This document shows positions 8,165 to 15,548 of a DNA stretch of 39,471 nt, piece by piece. Both the position numbers and the translations under genes were made by a program. This stretch comes from Actinomycetes bacterium (lineage in GTDB: Bacteria > Actinomycetota > Actinomycetes > Actinomycetales > Actinomycetaceae): contig JAFAAX010000044.1 in NCBI GenBank assembly GCA_023426345.1, forward strand, positions 1-39,471, given 5' to 3'. The notes under the pieces were generated by a model that ran no database searches, was not told the DNA's origin, and worked only from the letters and a program-made list of their open reading frames with translations. Numbering within the stretch: position 1 is the first letter of the stretch; every line of letters begins with the position of its first letter.

Positions 8165-9490
8165 TCAGTGGGCGCCCTGGGTCGCCATCTCGCGGAGTTC
8201 GGAGTCGCGGTAGAAGGGCTCGCCCTCGACGTCCACACCGTCCTTCTTCAGGACGAAGAAGGCGATGATGCCCGCCACCAGCACCACGCCGGAGATGATG
8301 TGGAAGGTCGGCTGGTAGCCGATGTTGTCGTGGAGCGCGCCCAGCGGCGTCGAGACGATCATGGCGCCGACCTGGGCGGACACCTGAAAACCGACCATGT
8401 ACAGGGTCGCGGACAGCTTCGGGTTGAAGTGCAGCGTGAAGTACCGGAAGATCGGCAGGATGAACATCGGCACCTCCAGGGCGTGGAGGAGCTTGACGCA
8501 GGACACGGTCACCGGTGTGTCGAAAACACCGCAGCCCGTGATGCGCACGCACATCACCAGAATGCCGAGCAGCAGGGTGTTGCGCACGCCGACCTTGCGC
8601 ATGATGATCGGGACCACCATCATCATCGCAGCCTCCAGGAACACCTGGACGGAGTTGAGGACGCCGTAGGTCGCATTGCCCTGCTCCGCGGTCGGGAACA
8701 GGCTGACGTAGAACGCGGGGAACATCTGCTGGTCGAAGACGTTGTAGAACGTCCACGTCATCATGACGATGAGGATGATCAGCCACAGGTGGCCGACCCT
8801 GAAGACGGCGAGCATGTCGCGGACGGACGGGGTGGAGGCGACCTCCTCCTCGGTGACCTCGCCGGCCGCCTCCTTCTGGGCGAGCATCTTGTCCTCGGGC
8901 CTCCAGGAGACCCACAGGATCAGGTTGATGAAGCCGAAGGCGGATCCCAACCAGAAGTTGAGGTGCGGGTCGACGTTGAACAGGAAGCCTGCGAGGAGCG
9001 CGACGACGGCATAGCCGAAGGAGCCCCAGGAGCGGGCCTGTCCGTACTCGTACCCGAAGTTGCGACTGAAACGCTCGGTGAGCGCCTCGAACAGGCCGAC
9101 CCCCGCCATGAACCCGGCCGATAGGACGATCGACCCCAGGATGACACCGAGCAGGAACGTTGACTCGCCGCGCAGCAGGGGTTCGTAGACCCAGACGACG
9201 AAGGGTCCGACCAAGGTCGTCAGAGCTGCCAGGGCGATCGCCAAGTGGCGCTTGAGCCCGAGCTTGTCCTGAAGCGTCCCGTAGACGAACATCAGGACCA
9301 GGGTGGCTCCGGAGTTGACGGCGTAGATCGTGCCGACCTGGCCGCCGGACAGGCCCAGTCCGGTGTCGGTGTTGGTCAGCCAGAGCTGGAAGAACGACCA
9401 CCAGATCCCCCAGGACGCGAAGAACATGAGGATCGTGATCGATTTGTGCAGGTAGGACGGATTCTTCAGTGACTGCGTGAAGCTTGCCAT
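8165..9490 (-). CDS. LacY-family (oligosaccharide:H+ symporter) MFS permease, probably sucrose
   Basis: 441-residue twelve-helix transporter of the OHS family of the major facilitator superfamily (LacY, CscB, RafB). Conserved coupling regions are visible: FEALTERFSR...FGYEYGQARSWGSFGYA (Glu and Arg equivalent to LacY Glu126 and Arg144), FDQQMFPAFY in helix 8, MCVRITGCG (Arg302 equivalent) and LLHALEVPMF (His322 and Glu325 equivalents). It would import a disaccharide with protons. The neighbouring GH32 and LacI genes point to sucrose, but short fructosides are possible. The start at 9488-9490 follows a GAGGAAGG site. It is the first gene of a two-gene operon; a short CCTCGTCAATGA just upstream resembles a repeat end. 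Confidence 0.93.
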   Translation of the reverse strand: MASFTQSLKNPSYLHKSITILMFFASWGIWWSFFQLWLTNTDTGLGLSGGQVGTIYAVNSGATLVLMFVYGTLQDKLGLKRHLAIALAALTTLVGPFVVWVYEPLLRGESTFLLGVILGSIVLSAGFMAGVGLFEALTERFSRNFGYEYGQARSWGSFGYAVVALLAGFLFNVDPHLNFWLGSAFGFINLILWVSWRPEDKMLAQKEAAGEVTEEEVASTPSVRDMLAVFRVGHLWLIILIVMMTWTFYNVFDQQMFPAFYVSLFPTAEQGNATYGVLNSVQVFLEAAMMMVVPIIMRKVGVRNTLLLGILVMCVRITGCGVFDTPVTVSCVKLLHALEVPMFILPIFRYFTLHFNPKLSATLYMVGFQVSAQVGAMIVSTPLGALHDNIGYQPTFHIISGVVLVAGIIAFFVLKKDGVDVEGEPFYRDSELREMATQGAH

Positions 9491-9565
9491 CGGAGTCCAG
9501 TGCCTTCCTCGTCAATGAGGCAGCCATCCCGGCGGGACGACGCGACGTCCGCGGTCGACGTCGAT

Positions 9566-9580
9566 GATCAAACGTTATAG
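9566..9580 (-). promoter_or_regulatory. Candidate LacI operator overlapping a -10 region
   Basis: The minus strand reads CTATAACGTTTGATC. It contains the AACGTT core typical of LacI-family operators with partly symmetric flanks, and TATAAC could serve as a -10 hexamer for the permease-GH32 operon. It lies about 75 bases upstream of the permease start and near the LacI gene. No convincing -35 was found at standard spacing. Confidence 0.4.
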
Positions 9581-9664
9581 CGCCGACGAGGAGGAGGCAA
9601 GGACCAATGTCCCCGGCGCCTGAGCCCAGGGATCCTCGCGGTGAGAGTTCTGTGCCGCGTCGCC

Positions 9665-10711
9665 TCAGATCCGCGGCGGCGCAACCGAGCCGCGCTCGAT
9701 GAGCGGCATCTCGACCAGGGTTTCCGCCGGCGCCTCCTCGAGCGTCCGCGCGCCCGTGGACAGGTCGACCGCCAGCGACATGGCCGCCGCGCCGATCGCG
9801 CGGTAGTCCAGGCGCATGGTGGTCACCGGGGGATGCAGGTAGGCCGCCAGGTCCTCATCGTCGAAGGACATCACCGAGAGATCCCGGGGAATGCGCAGCC
9901 CCCGCTCCTGAGCGGCCTGATAGACCCCGAAGGCGATGCGGTCGTTCGCCGCGAGCATCGCCGTCGGCCGGCGGTCCGGATCCTCCCCGCCGAGGATCGC
10001 GCAGGCCCCGCGGTAGCCCAGCTCCGGCTCCCATGAGGCCCCGGGGAACTCCGCGACGAGGGCGAGTCCGGCCTCCTCCATCGCGGCGTCGACGCCGGCC
10101 AGCCGACGGGGGATCGTCACCGACACCGCGGGATCCAGATGCTCGCGGGACCGGCCGATCAGGGCGATGCGACGATGGCCGGCGTCGATGAGGCGGCGTG
10201 CCGCCGTGTATCCGCCCCGGTACTCGTCAGGCAGGACCGAGGGGAAGCCCTCGCTCATGCCGTTGGCGATCACCCGGGGGATCCCCCGTTTGACGGGCGG
10301 CAGATCGACGGCGCGCGAGCGCATCATGCCGAAGACCAGCGCGTCGACGGGCCGGGCCAGCATCGAGTCGAGCGCGCGGTCCAGCGCACCGGGGTGCGTG
10401 CCGCTCTCCGCCATGAGGACGGCGCGCTCGCGCTGCTCGCCGACGTCCAGGATCCCCCGGATCATCGCCGAGGCGTAACGCGTCACCGTCACCTCGTCGG
10501 AGAGGAAGCCGATGGTGTCCGCCCGCCCGGTCCGCAGGGCGCGCGCCGTCGCGTTGGGCGTGTAGCCGAGTTCCCTCGCCGCCCGTCGGACATGCTCCCG
10601 CGTGGACGCGCCGATCCTCGACTTCGGGCGGTCGTTGAGGACCAGGGACACGGTGGCCACCGACACGCCCGCGCGCTCGGCCACCTGCGCCAGCGTGACA
10701 CGTCCGTCCAC
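9665..10711 (-). CDS. LacI-family repressor of the sucrose module
   Basis: 348-residue LacI/GalR regulator. The N-terminal helix-turn-helix TLAQVAERAGVSVATVSLVL (about 6-25) and hinge PNATARALRTGRADTIGFL are followed by a periplasmic-binding-protein-like sensor domain with AMLAANDRIAFGVYQAA and LSVMSFDDEDLAAYLHPPVTT. It starts with GTG at 10709-10711 behind a G-rich ribosome site. It lies directly upstream of the permease-GH32 pair on the same strand and probably represses it until a sugar ligand binds. The AACGTT-containing site at 9566-9580 is a plausible target. Confidence 0.93.
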   Translation of the reverse strand: MDGRVTLAQVAERAGVSVATVSLVLNDRPKSRIGASTREHVRRAARELGYTPNATARALRTGRADTIGFLSDEVTVTRYASAMIRGILDVGEQRERAVLMAESGTHPGALDRALDSMLARPVDALVFGMMRSRAVDLPPVKRGIPRVIANGMSEGFPSVLPDEYRGGYTAARRLIDAGHRRIALIGRSREHLDPAVSVTIPRRLAGVDAAMEEAGLALVAEFPGASWEPELGYRGACAILGGEDPDRRPTAMLAANDRIAFGVYQAAQERGLRIPRDLSVMSFDDEDLAAYLHPPVTTMRLDYRAIGAAAMSLAVDLSTGARTLEEAPAETLVEMPLIERGSVAPPRI

Positions 10712-10823
10712 GTCCCCGCCCTCCCCCTCGGCCGCCCCCGCGCGAGGGCATCCTTCAGCATAGAGGGGCGCGCCTCCCGGATCAGCGCAATGCGGACACC
10801 GGCACAGGCGGCCGCGCTCCCCC

Positions 10824-11225
10824 TCAGGCCTGGAAGGGATCGACGATCCGCACGCCGCGCAGGGTCGTCCCCGCCGCCAGGTTCTCGGTCCAGAGCTCGT
10901 CGCATCCCGCCCGCACGGCGGCCTCGAGGATCATCGCGTCCCAGATCGAGAGCTGATGGGCGGCAGCCGTCCGGGCGGCGTCGAGGACGAGCGTCCGGTC
11001 GGTGCCGACGACGTCAAGATCCACCGCACCGAGGAGCTCAGCAGCCTTCGACGTCGAGAAACCCAGCTTGCGCGTGAGGACAGAATAGAGTTCCAGGAGC
11101 ACCTGAGTACTGACGATCCCGTCGGGGGCCGCGTTCTCCAGGACCGAGATCGCGCGATCCCTTTTGTGAGGACTGTCAGCGTCGAACTGATAGGCCAGCA
11201 CATTCGTGTCGAGGAATACCCTCAT
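10824..11225 (-). CDS. vapC: VapC-like PIN-domain toxin
   Basis: 133-residue PIN-domain protein, presumably a Mg-dependent RNase toxin. Acidic residues fitting the PIN active site are Asp6 (FLDTNVLAY), Glu45 (LLELYSVL), Asp96 (WDAMI) and Glu114 in LWTEN, where many VapC proteins have Asp. The start ATG at 11223-11225 overlaps the antitoxin stop by four bases (ATGA), indicating translational coupling. An upstream in-frame start inside the antitoxin gene is rejected. Typical VapC length; it appears intact. Confidence 0.9.
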   Translation of the reverse strand: MRVFLDTNVLAYQFDADSPHKRDRAISVLENAAPDGIVSTQVLLELYSVLTRKLGFSTSKAAELLGAVDLDVVGTDRTLVLDAARTAAAHQLSIWDAMILEAAVRAGCDELWTENLAAGTTLRGVRIVDPFQA

Positions 11226-11482
11226 GGGCGAAGCCCTCCCCGGGCATTCTCGTAGAGTTCCTCGCGCGTCCATCCTCGTCCGCCGCTGTGCCCGGGATTC
11301 TGACGTGCCAACTCGATGAAGTCCTCGATCGCCTGACGGCGACGCGCCTCGAGCTCCTTGTCCCGCGCGTACTCCGACAGCTGCTGGGCCAGGTAGTGGT
11401 TGACCGAGGTGCCCTCTTGGATCGCCCGGATCCGAGCGCGCCGAAGCGTCTCCTCATCCACCGTGATCGTCAGGTTCGCCAT
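11222..11482 (-). CDS. vapB: Ribbon-helix-helix antitoxin of the VapBC-like pair
   Basis: 86-residue antitoxin. The N-terminus MANLTITVDEETLRRARIRA is a ribbon-helix-helix DNA-binding segment (beta strand 2-8, helices about 10-20 and 25-40); the charged C-terminal half (AIEDFIELARQNPG) would wrap the toxin. It precedes the toxin with a 4-base overlap. There is no Shine-Dalgarno: a -10-like TAGTGT ends six bases before the ATG, suggesting a leaderless mRNA. A 13-base-arm palindrome adjoining that hexamer is the likely self-operator. Confidence 0.88.
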   Translation of the reverse strand: MANLTITVDEETLRRARIRAIQEGTSVNHYLAQQLSEYARDKELEARRRQAIEDFIELARQNPGHSGGRGWTREELYENARGGLRP

Positions 11483-11488
11483 GTCGCC

Positions 11489-11524
11489 ACACTAGCACCG
11501 ATCCCGTGGAGCACGGGATCGGTG
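11489..11524 (-). promoter_or_regulatory. VapBC promoter (-10) with perfect 29-bp palindrome
   Basis: The minus-strand -10-like TAGTGT lies at 11489-11494. One base further upstream, 11496-11524 is a perfect dyad: CACCGATCCCGTG, centre GAG, CACGGGATCGGTG. It covers the spacer and -35 area, the usual place for an autoregulatory RHH operator. A transcription-terminator role for the gene upstream (monooxygenase, same strand, ending at 11607) is an alternative, but no T-run follows. Confidence 0.65.
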
Positions 11525-11606
11525 GTCCACGGATTCCCGGCATCTCCCGCGCGCCCCGGAACTCGCGTCGGATCCTGGGGGTCGGCGGGACCGGAGTCGT
11601 CCGGCG

Positions 11607-11903
11607 TCACGCCTCCAGGGGCGTCAGAAAGATCAGGACCGACTCCGGCTCCTCGATGAGGGGCGCGAGCCGCTCGTTGAACGGGCCGCCATAGGGCGCG
11701 CCCAGGTGGGCCCGGAACGCGGCGTCGTCCTCATAGACCTCGAACACGCAGAAGCGGTCCGGGTCGGCCTCCTCCCGGAACGGGTCGAAGACCAGGCAGC
11801 CGGGCTCGGCGCGCACGCTCGCCGCGTAGTCCAGCAGCATCGCCGCAATCGTGTCCGCGTTCCCCGGCTTCGCCGTGAACCGCGAGCGCAACGCCTTCCT
11901 CAT
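11607..11903 (-). CDS. Antibiotic biosynthesis monooxygenase (ABM) domain protein
   Basis: 98-residue cytosolic ferredoxin-like alpha/beta-barrel protein of the ABM/YgiN family, which oxidise quinol-type or aromatic substrates without a classic cofactor. Visible marks are the initial strand RSRFTAKPGNAD, AEPGCLVFDPFREEADPDRFCVFEVYEDDAAFRAHL (helix 2 and central strands) and the C-terminal SVLIFLTPLEA. The ATG at 11901-11903 has a GGGAGG site seven bases upstream; the open frame further upstream runs through a palindromic repeat and is discounted. Substrate unknown. Its location between two TA loci suggests no pathway. Confidence 0.85.
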   Translation of the reverse strand: MRKALRSRFTAKPGNADTIAAMLLDYAASVRAEPGCLVFDPFREEADPDRFCVFEVYEDDAAFRAHLGAPYGGPFNERLAPLIEEPESVLIFLTPLEA

Positions 11904-11990
11904 GATGACCTCCCTGTCCGCGCACCCGCGCGTCCGCCGATGTTCCCGCCAGTGTGGCACGCGCGGCCCTCGCCACGGGGCCCGTCCACG

Positions 11991-12052
11991 TCGACGAGGG
12001 CGGCCCCGCTCACGGAACGGCGGGTCCCGCGAGGGGCGTCGCCCTCGTCGAT
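11991..12052 (+). repeat. Palindromic repeat copy 2
   Basis: About 62 bp. The left arm TCGACGAGGGCGGCCCCGC pairs with the right arm GGGGCGTCGCCCTCGTCGA, giving ~25-base arms with about five mismatches around an 11-base loop. It sits between divergent genes (monooxygenase on minus, HigB-like toxin on plus). The preceding GTCCACG is shared with copy 4, so those two copies extend further left. Confidence 0.85.
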
Positions 12053-12096
12053 CGGCGGCTTCATGGCGCATCGTGCACACGCCACACGACTCGTAT

Positions 12097-12117
12097 CCGA
12101 TCGGCTACACTTTGGCC
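12097..12117 (+). promoter_or_regulatory. Leaderless promoter of the HigBA-like pair
   Basis: TACACT at 12106-12111 is followed by six bases and the ATG at 12118, so transcription would start at or next to the start codon. No Shine-Dalgarno is present. The 8-bp palindrome CCGATCGG (12097-12104) just upstream is a possible half of an autoregulatory operator. Confidence 0.5.
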
Positions 12118-12438
12118 ATGAGAGTCGAGCAGACGCCAGAGTTCGAACTCTGGTTCCTGCGTCTCAAGGACGCTCGCGCCAGGGGCCAGATTCTGGCGCG
12201 CCTGCGGAAGATCCAGCTTCACGAATCCTTGTTTGGAGACGTCAAGTCCGTTGGGGGAGGAGTCGTCGAACTCCGATTCCACATCGGTCCCGGCTACCGG
12301 ATCTATGCCGTACTTCGGGGCCATCGATTGATGATCCTATTGACCGGCGGCGACAAGTCGTCCCAGGATCGCGACATCAGATTGGCCCGCACTTTGGCCG
12401 AGGAATGGAGAACGAACGATGACCACCACAACCTCTGA
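12118..12438 (+). CDS. higB: HigB/RelE-like toxin (addiction module killer protein family)
   Basis: 106-residue RelE/ParE-superfamily toxin, presumably a ribosome-dependent mRNA nuclease. The family pattern is clear: TPEFELWFLRLKDARARGQILARLRK (helices 1-2), GDVKSVGGGVVELRFHIGPGYRIYAVLRG and LLTGGDKSSQDRDIRLA. The Arg in GPGYRIY and the GGDKSSQ segment are hallmarks. It overlaps the antitoxin start by 20 bases, with the toxin first as in higBA-type loci. Starts in other frames are rejected because only ATG 12118 gives the family N-terminus. Confidence 0.92.
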   Translation: MRVEQTPEFELWFLRLKDARARGQILARLRKIQLHESLFGDVKSVGGGVVELRFHIGPGYRIYAVLRGHRLMILLTGGDKSSQDRDIRLARTLAEEWRTNDDHHNL

Positions 12439-12715
12439 ATGGGACGCCAGCGAGTACCTCGAGAGCCCCGAACAGATCGCCGCCTATCTCAACGCCGTCA
12501 TGGAAGACGGAGATCCCACCCTGGTCCAGGCCGCCCTGGGAGACATCGCCAAGGCGCAGGGGATGACCCAGATCGCCCGGTCCAGCGGACTCAGTCGCGA
12601 GTCCCTCTACAAGGCCCTCCGGGCAGAAGCCTCCCCCTCCTTCGCCACGATCAGCAGGGTCGCCACGGCCGTCGGCGCCCACATTCGGTTCGCCGCCGAC
12701 ACACCACTCGACTGA
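12419..12715 (+). CDS. higA: HigA-like XRE-family antitoxin
   Basis: 98-residue antitoxin with a lambda-repressor-like helix-turn-helix (about 38-85: LGDIAKAQGMTQIARSSGLSRESLYKAL). The upstream segment YLESPEQIAAYLNAVMEDGDP is typical of the antidote partner of RelE-like killer proteins. It would neutralise the toxin and repress the operon. It overlaps the toxin gene by 20 bases and stops 61 bases before palindromic repeat copy 3. Intact. Confidence 0.92.
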   Translation: MTTTTSEWDASEYLESPEQIAAYLNAVMEDGDPTLVQAALGDIAKAQGMTQIARSSGLSRESLYKALRAEASPSFATISRVATAVGAHIRFAADTPLD

Positions 12716-12776
12716 GCCGATCGGCTCGCACGCTCTCACGCTTCCGCGCCGGCGGGACGGTCTTCACAGCTGCGCA

Positions 12777-12837
12777 CGACGAGGGCGGCCCCGCTCACGG
12801 AACGGCAGGTCCCGCAAGGGGCGTCGCCCTCGTCAAT
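12777..12837 (+). repeat. Palindromic repeat copy 3
   Basis: About 61 bp, ends CGACGAGGGCGGCCCCGC and GGGGCGTCGCCCTCGTCAAT, near-identical to copy 2. It lies between the convergent HigA-like and GH172 genes, where its hairpin could act as a bidirectional transcript end. Confidence 0.85.
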
Positions 12838-12889
12838 GATGGGCGGGAAGGACGCGGTTCCGCCGGACCGGCCCGCCCCGGAACGCGGA

Positions 12890-13981
12890 TCAGCGCGGGG
12901 TCCGCGCCACGGCTGACGGAAGGGCGGGGAACGCCCGATGAGGTTCGGTCTGGTACCAGTAGGCGACCGAGAAGACATCGTCCACGCGCTCGAACAACCC
13001 GAACCGGGACACCCCGATCTGCTGGACCGTGACCCTCAGATCCGCGTCGAACCAGACTGGATCGGGGATGTGCCACCGGTACATCGCGTGCATGGGGGCG
13101 ACCGTCTGCTGGAAGTCGCCCATCCCGGTCGTGTCCCGCGTGAGGAACAGCGGGTAGCCGCAGTAGGGCGCGGAGAACGGGAGCGGGTGCGGTTCGGGAT
13201 CGGCGCCCAGGTGATCCTGGAACGCCCACGCGCCCCCGGCGTAGTCCTCCAGGCCGGTGGAGGTCAGCGTCGGCAGATCCTCGTCGCCGTCGAGGTAGAA
13301 CTTCACCTCTCCCTCTCCCCACCAGAACCGCGACAGCGCCGCCACCCCGATGTACGTCCCCAGGTAGCGCCCGCTTCCCCGCACGCCGTCCAGGATGACG
13401 TGGTCCTCCCCCGGGCGGGTCGTGGCGTCGGACCGTCTCCACTGGGCGTGGAGGGTGGGGGTCCCCTCCGCGATGTCGTCGCCGAGGGTGTAGTCGACCT
13501 GGAAGAACACGGCGCCGACCTCCACCGGGTGCTCGCTGGTCACCGTGATGCGGGCGTGCGACCGGAAGGGCATCGGCAGATAGCAGTTCATCCCGGCCGT
13601 GGGAGCCACGACGATCGGCTCCGACGTGACGAGAGCCCTCTCCCCGAATCCGTTGAGGAAGAAGTCCCCCAGGGGGACCTCCACCGAGGGGCCGTCCTCG
13701 CCGTCCCAGTACATGCGCAGCACGAGGTCGCGCAGGACGAACGGACCGCCCTCGGTCCGGTCCGGCACGGTCATCCACAGGTGGCGGATGACGCCGGGAC
13801 CGTCGATGTCCGCCAGCGTGAGGGTCTCACCGGGCCGGATCGGTATCGCGGGCCGGCCCTTCCTCCCCGGCCCCAGCGGCGAGGCCGCCGAGGCCGCAGC
13901 TCCCTTCCGGCCGGTCGGGTTCTCCGCGTTGATCGACCGGGAGACCACGCCCGGGACCGCTCTCAGTTCGTTGAGCTCCAT
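12890..13981 (-). CDS. DUF2961 / GH172 glycoside hydrolase (alpha-fructofuranosidase or difructose dianhydride hydrolase candidate)
   Basis: 363-residue DUF2961 protein, the family classified as GH172. Characterised members include a Bifidobacterium difructose dianhydride I synthase/hydrolase and D-arabinofuranosidases. Motifs: GPGVIRHLWMTVP (61-73), WDGEDGPSVEVPLGDFF (92-108), FWWGEGEVKFYLDGDED (219-235) and STGLEDYAGGAWAF (241-254). Glu225 or Glu223 and Glu245 are the likely catalytic pair by comparison with the spacing in studied enzymes. No signal peptide, so cytosolic. The ATG at 13979-13981 follows GAGAGAGGAC. It ends a cluster with a GH32-clan enzyme and an ABC importer, which favours a fructose-containing substrate over arabinan. 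It is much richer in GC than its upstream partners. Confidence 0.88.
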   Translation of the reverse strand: MELNELRAVPGVVSRSINAENPTGRKGAAASAASPLGPGRKGRPAIPIRPGETLTLADIDGPGVIRHLWMTVPDRTEGGPFVLRDLVLRMYWDGEDGPSVEVPLGDFFLNGFGERALVTSEPIVVAPTAGMNCYLPMPFRSHARITVTSEHPVEVGAVFFQVDYTLGDDIAEGTPTLHAQWRRSDATTRPGEDHVILDGVRGSGRYLGTYIGVAALSRFWWGEGEVKFYLDGDEDLPTLTSTGLEDYAGGAWAFQDHLGADPEPHPLPFSAPYCGYPLFLTRDTTGMGDFQQTVAPMHAMYRWHIPDPVWFDADLRVTVQQIGVSRFGLFERVDDVFSVAYWYQTEPHRAFPALPSAVARTPR

Positions 13982-14032
13982 GTGATGTCCTCTCTCTGTC
14001 GACGGCGACGCCCACCCTCATCCTGGTCCACG

Positions 14033-14094
14033 TCGACGAGGGCGGCCCCGCTCGCGGCAGGGCAGGTCCCGCGGGGAGCGTCGCCCTCGTCGAT
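14033..14094 (+). repeat. Palindromic repeat copy 4
   Basis: About 62 bp, left TCGACGAGGGCGGCCCCGC, right GGAGCGTCGCCCTCGTCGAT, with GTCCACG on its left as in copy 2. It separates the GH172 gene from the GH32-like gene, exactly where base composition changes from very GC-rich to clearly less so. Confidence 0.85.
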
Positions 14095-14109
14095 GAATCG
14101 GGATGCGGA

Positions 14110-15540
14110 TCAGTACTCGCGTGACAGCGGTGCCGGAACCTCGCCGACCACGATGTCCTTCACCTCGATGCCACCGCCGACCACGTCGATTCCGACAGAC
14201 GTCCCGCACGGCTCGTAGACACGGGTGCTCAGAGCGATGTCGTTGAGGTAGAGCACCGCGACCGTCTCGTCCACGACGAGCCTGACGCGGATGTCCTGCT
14301 CGGCGGCACTATCGGGGAGGGGGCGTTCCAGGCCCTTGTTGTCGTAGCGATTCCACGGGAAATTCGGGGAGCGGTCGAAGACGACACGGCGCTCTGCGAA
14401 ATCCACGGTGTACGCATACCAGTCGTCGAGCTCAGGATCCCCTCCGAAGAGGATGGAGAACGACCGCGTTCCAGGCGCCACCCGCACCGTGGCCTCGACG
14501 CCATAGGACGTCTCCTGCAAAGCGCCCAACGTGCGGACGGAACGACCGGCCTCGTTCGTCAACACCACTGGATCGAGTGCTCGACCGTTCTCCATCACCG
14601 CCGAGGCGAGTTCCCGCGGCATGATGACGCCCAGGGTCCCATCGGCCCGTTGGACGATCTCGTGGACGACCAGCGTGCCCGCCCACACGAAGGGGTTCAC
14701 GTCCCGAGCCGCGGCCTTGTTCGCCACCCATCCGAACAGGAAGCGTCGGTCGCCATCCGACGTCGTGCGGGCGGCGTAGTAGGCCCGACCGTCGAACGCG
14801 TCATCAGAGGGCGCCGTCCAAGGGCCGACTGCGCAGGGACCGCTGGCATAGACCGTCTTCGAGCGATCTGAGTATTCCGTCCATAACAGGTACCACTGAT
14901 CGCCCATCTGGAAGAGATCCGGCATCTCCTCCATCGTGTACCTGCCCGGCGCATGCAGATCGCCCTCGAAGGTCCATTTCTCCGCATCGACAGAGCTGTA
15001 CCACACCACTCGCCCCGTGCGCTGGACCTTGGGTCCTTCCAGCCGCGCCCCGACGACCAGGATCCACCGGTCATTGTCCGGGTCTCGGACGACCACCGGA
15101 TCTCTCCAGTCGTCCGGGTCATACCCCGGCTGTGGAGGGAGCTCAAAGGTCCCCTCCTTCTCCCAGTGGACGCCGTCGGCGCTCTGGGCCCGCATCAAGA
15201 CCTGCGAGGGTCTCCCCTGCGAGGAGAAGTGGTCGTTGTACCCGGTGAACAACGCGGTCGGAGATCCCTCGGGGGACACGTGAACCGAGCCCGCGTAGAT
15301 GAACTGGTCCTGATCGTCGTCGTCTCCCTGGGGAATCACCTCCCCACGGTCCTGGTACTTCACGAAGTCCGTCGTCGTGGCCAACGACCAGCCGAACGGC
15401 ACGGTCAGCGGATGCTCGAGATCGATGTCCCTCTGGTGGAAGACGAAGTATGTCCCCTTCCACCAGAACGGCATGCAGTCGCCGAAGGCCGTCTGCGGAT
15501 GCTGGTAGAAAATCCTCATTCCGAAATCCTCGCTGTCCAT
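14110..15540 (-). CDS. Divergent GH32-clan (five-bladed propeller) hydrolase
   Basis: 476-residue member of the GH32/GH43/GH68 propeller superfamily. The usual WxNDPNG is replaced by AFGDCMPFWW with probable nucleophile Asp21; WRDPVV supplies Asp147 and EEMPDLF the probable acid/base Glu205. The C-terminal third (about 340-476) looks like the GH32 beta-sandwich (FSILFGGDPE, YTVDFAERRVVFDR, VRLVVDETVAVLYLND). No signal peptide, so it would act on imported oligosaccharide, probably a fructan fragment. The ATG at 15538-15540 has AGGAG six bases upstream, 8 bases after the permease stop, so it belongs to the transporter operon. Noticeably lower GC than the GH172 gene downstream suggests separate origin. 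Confidence 0.85.
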   Translation of the reverse strand: MDSEDFGMRIFYQHPQTAFGDCMPFWWKGTYFVFHQRDIDLEHPLTVPFGWSLATTTDFVKYQDRGEVIPQGDDDDQDQFIYAGSVHVSPEGSPTALFTGYNDHFSSQGRPSQVLMRAQSADGVHWEKEGTFELPPQPGYDPDDWRDPVVVRDPDNDRWILVVGARLEGPKVQRTGRVVWYSSVDAEKWTFEGDLHAPGRYTMEEMPDLFQMGDQWYLLWTEYSDRSKTVYASGPCAVGPWTAPSDDAFDGRAYYAARTTSDGDRRFLFGWVANKAAARDVNPFVWAGTLVVHEIVQRADGTLGVIMPRELASAVMENGRALDPVVLTNEAGRSVRTLGALQETSYGVEATVRVAPGTRSFSILFGGDPELDDWYAYTVDFAERRVVFDRSPNFPWNRYDNKGLERPLPDSAAEQDIRVRLVVDETVAVLYLNDIALSTRVYEPCGTSVGIDVVGGGIEVKDIVVGEVPAPLSREY

Positions 15541-15548
15541 GGGCGCTC

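Noticed and set aside
11991..12060. Peptides such as IDEGDAPRG read through intergenic repeats as small proteins
   Set aside because: No start codons or ribosome sites fit, and the frames differ between copies; they are translations of the repeat itself.
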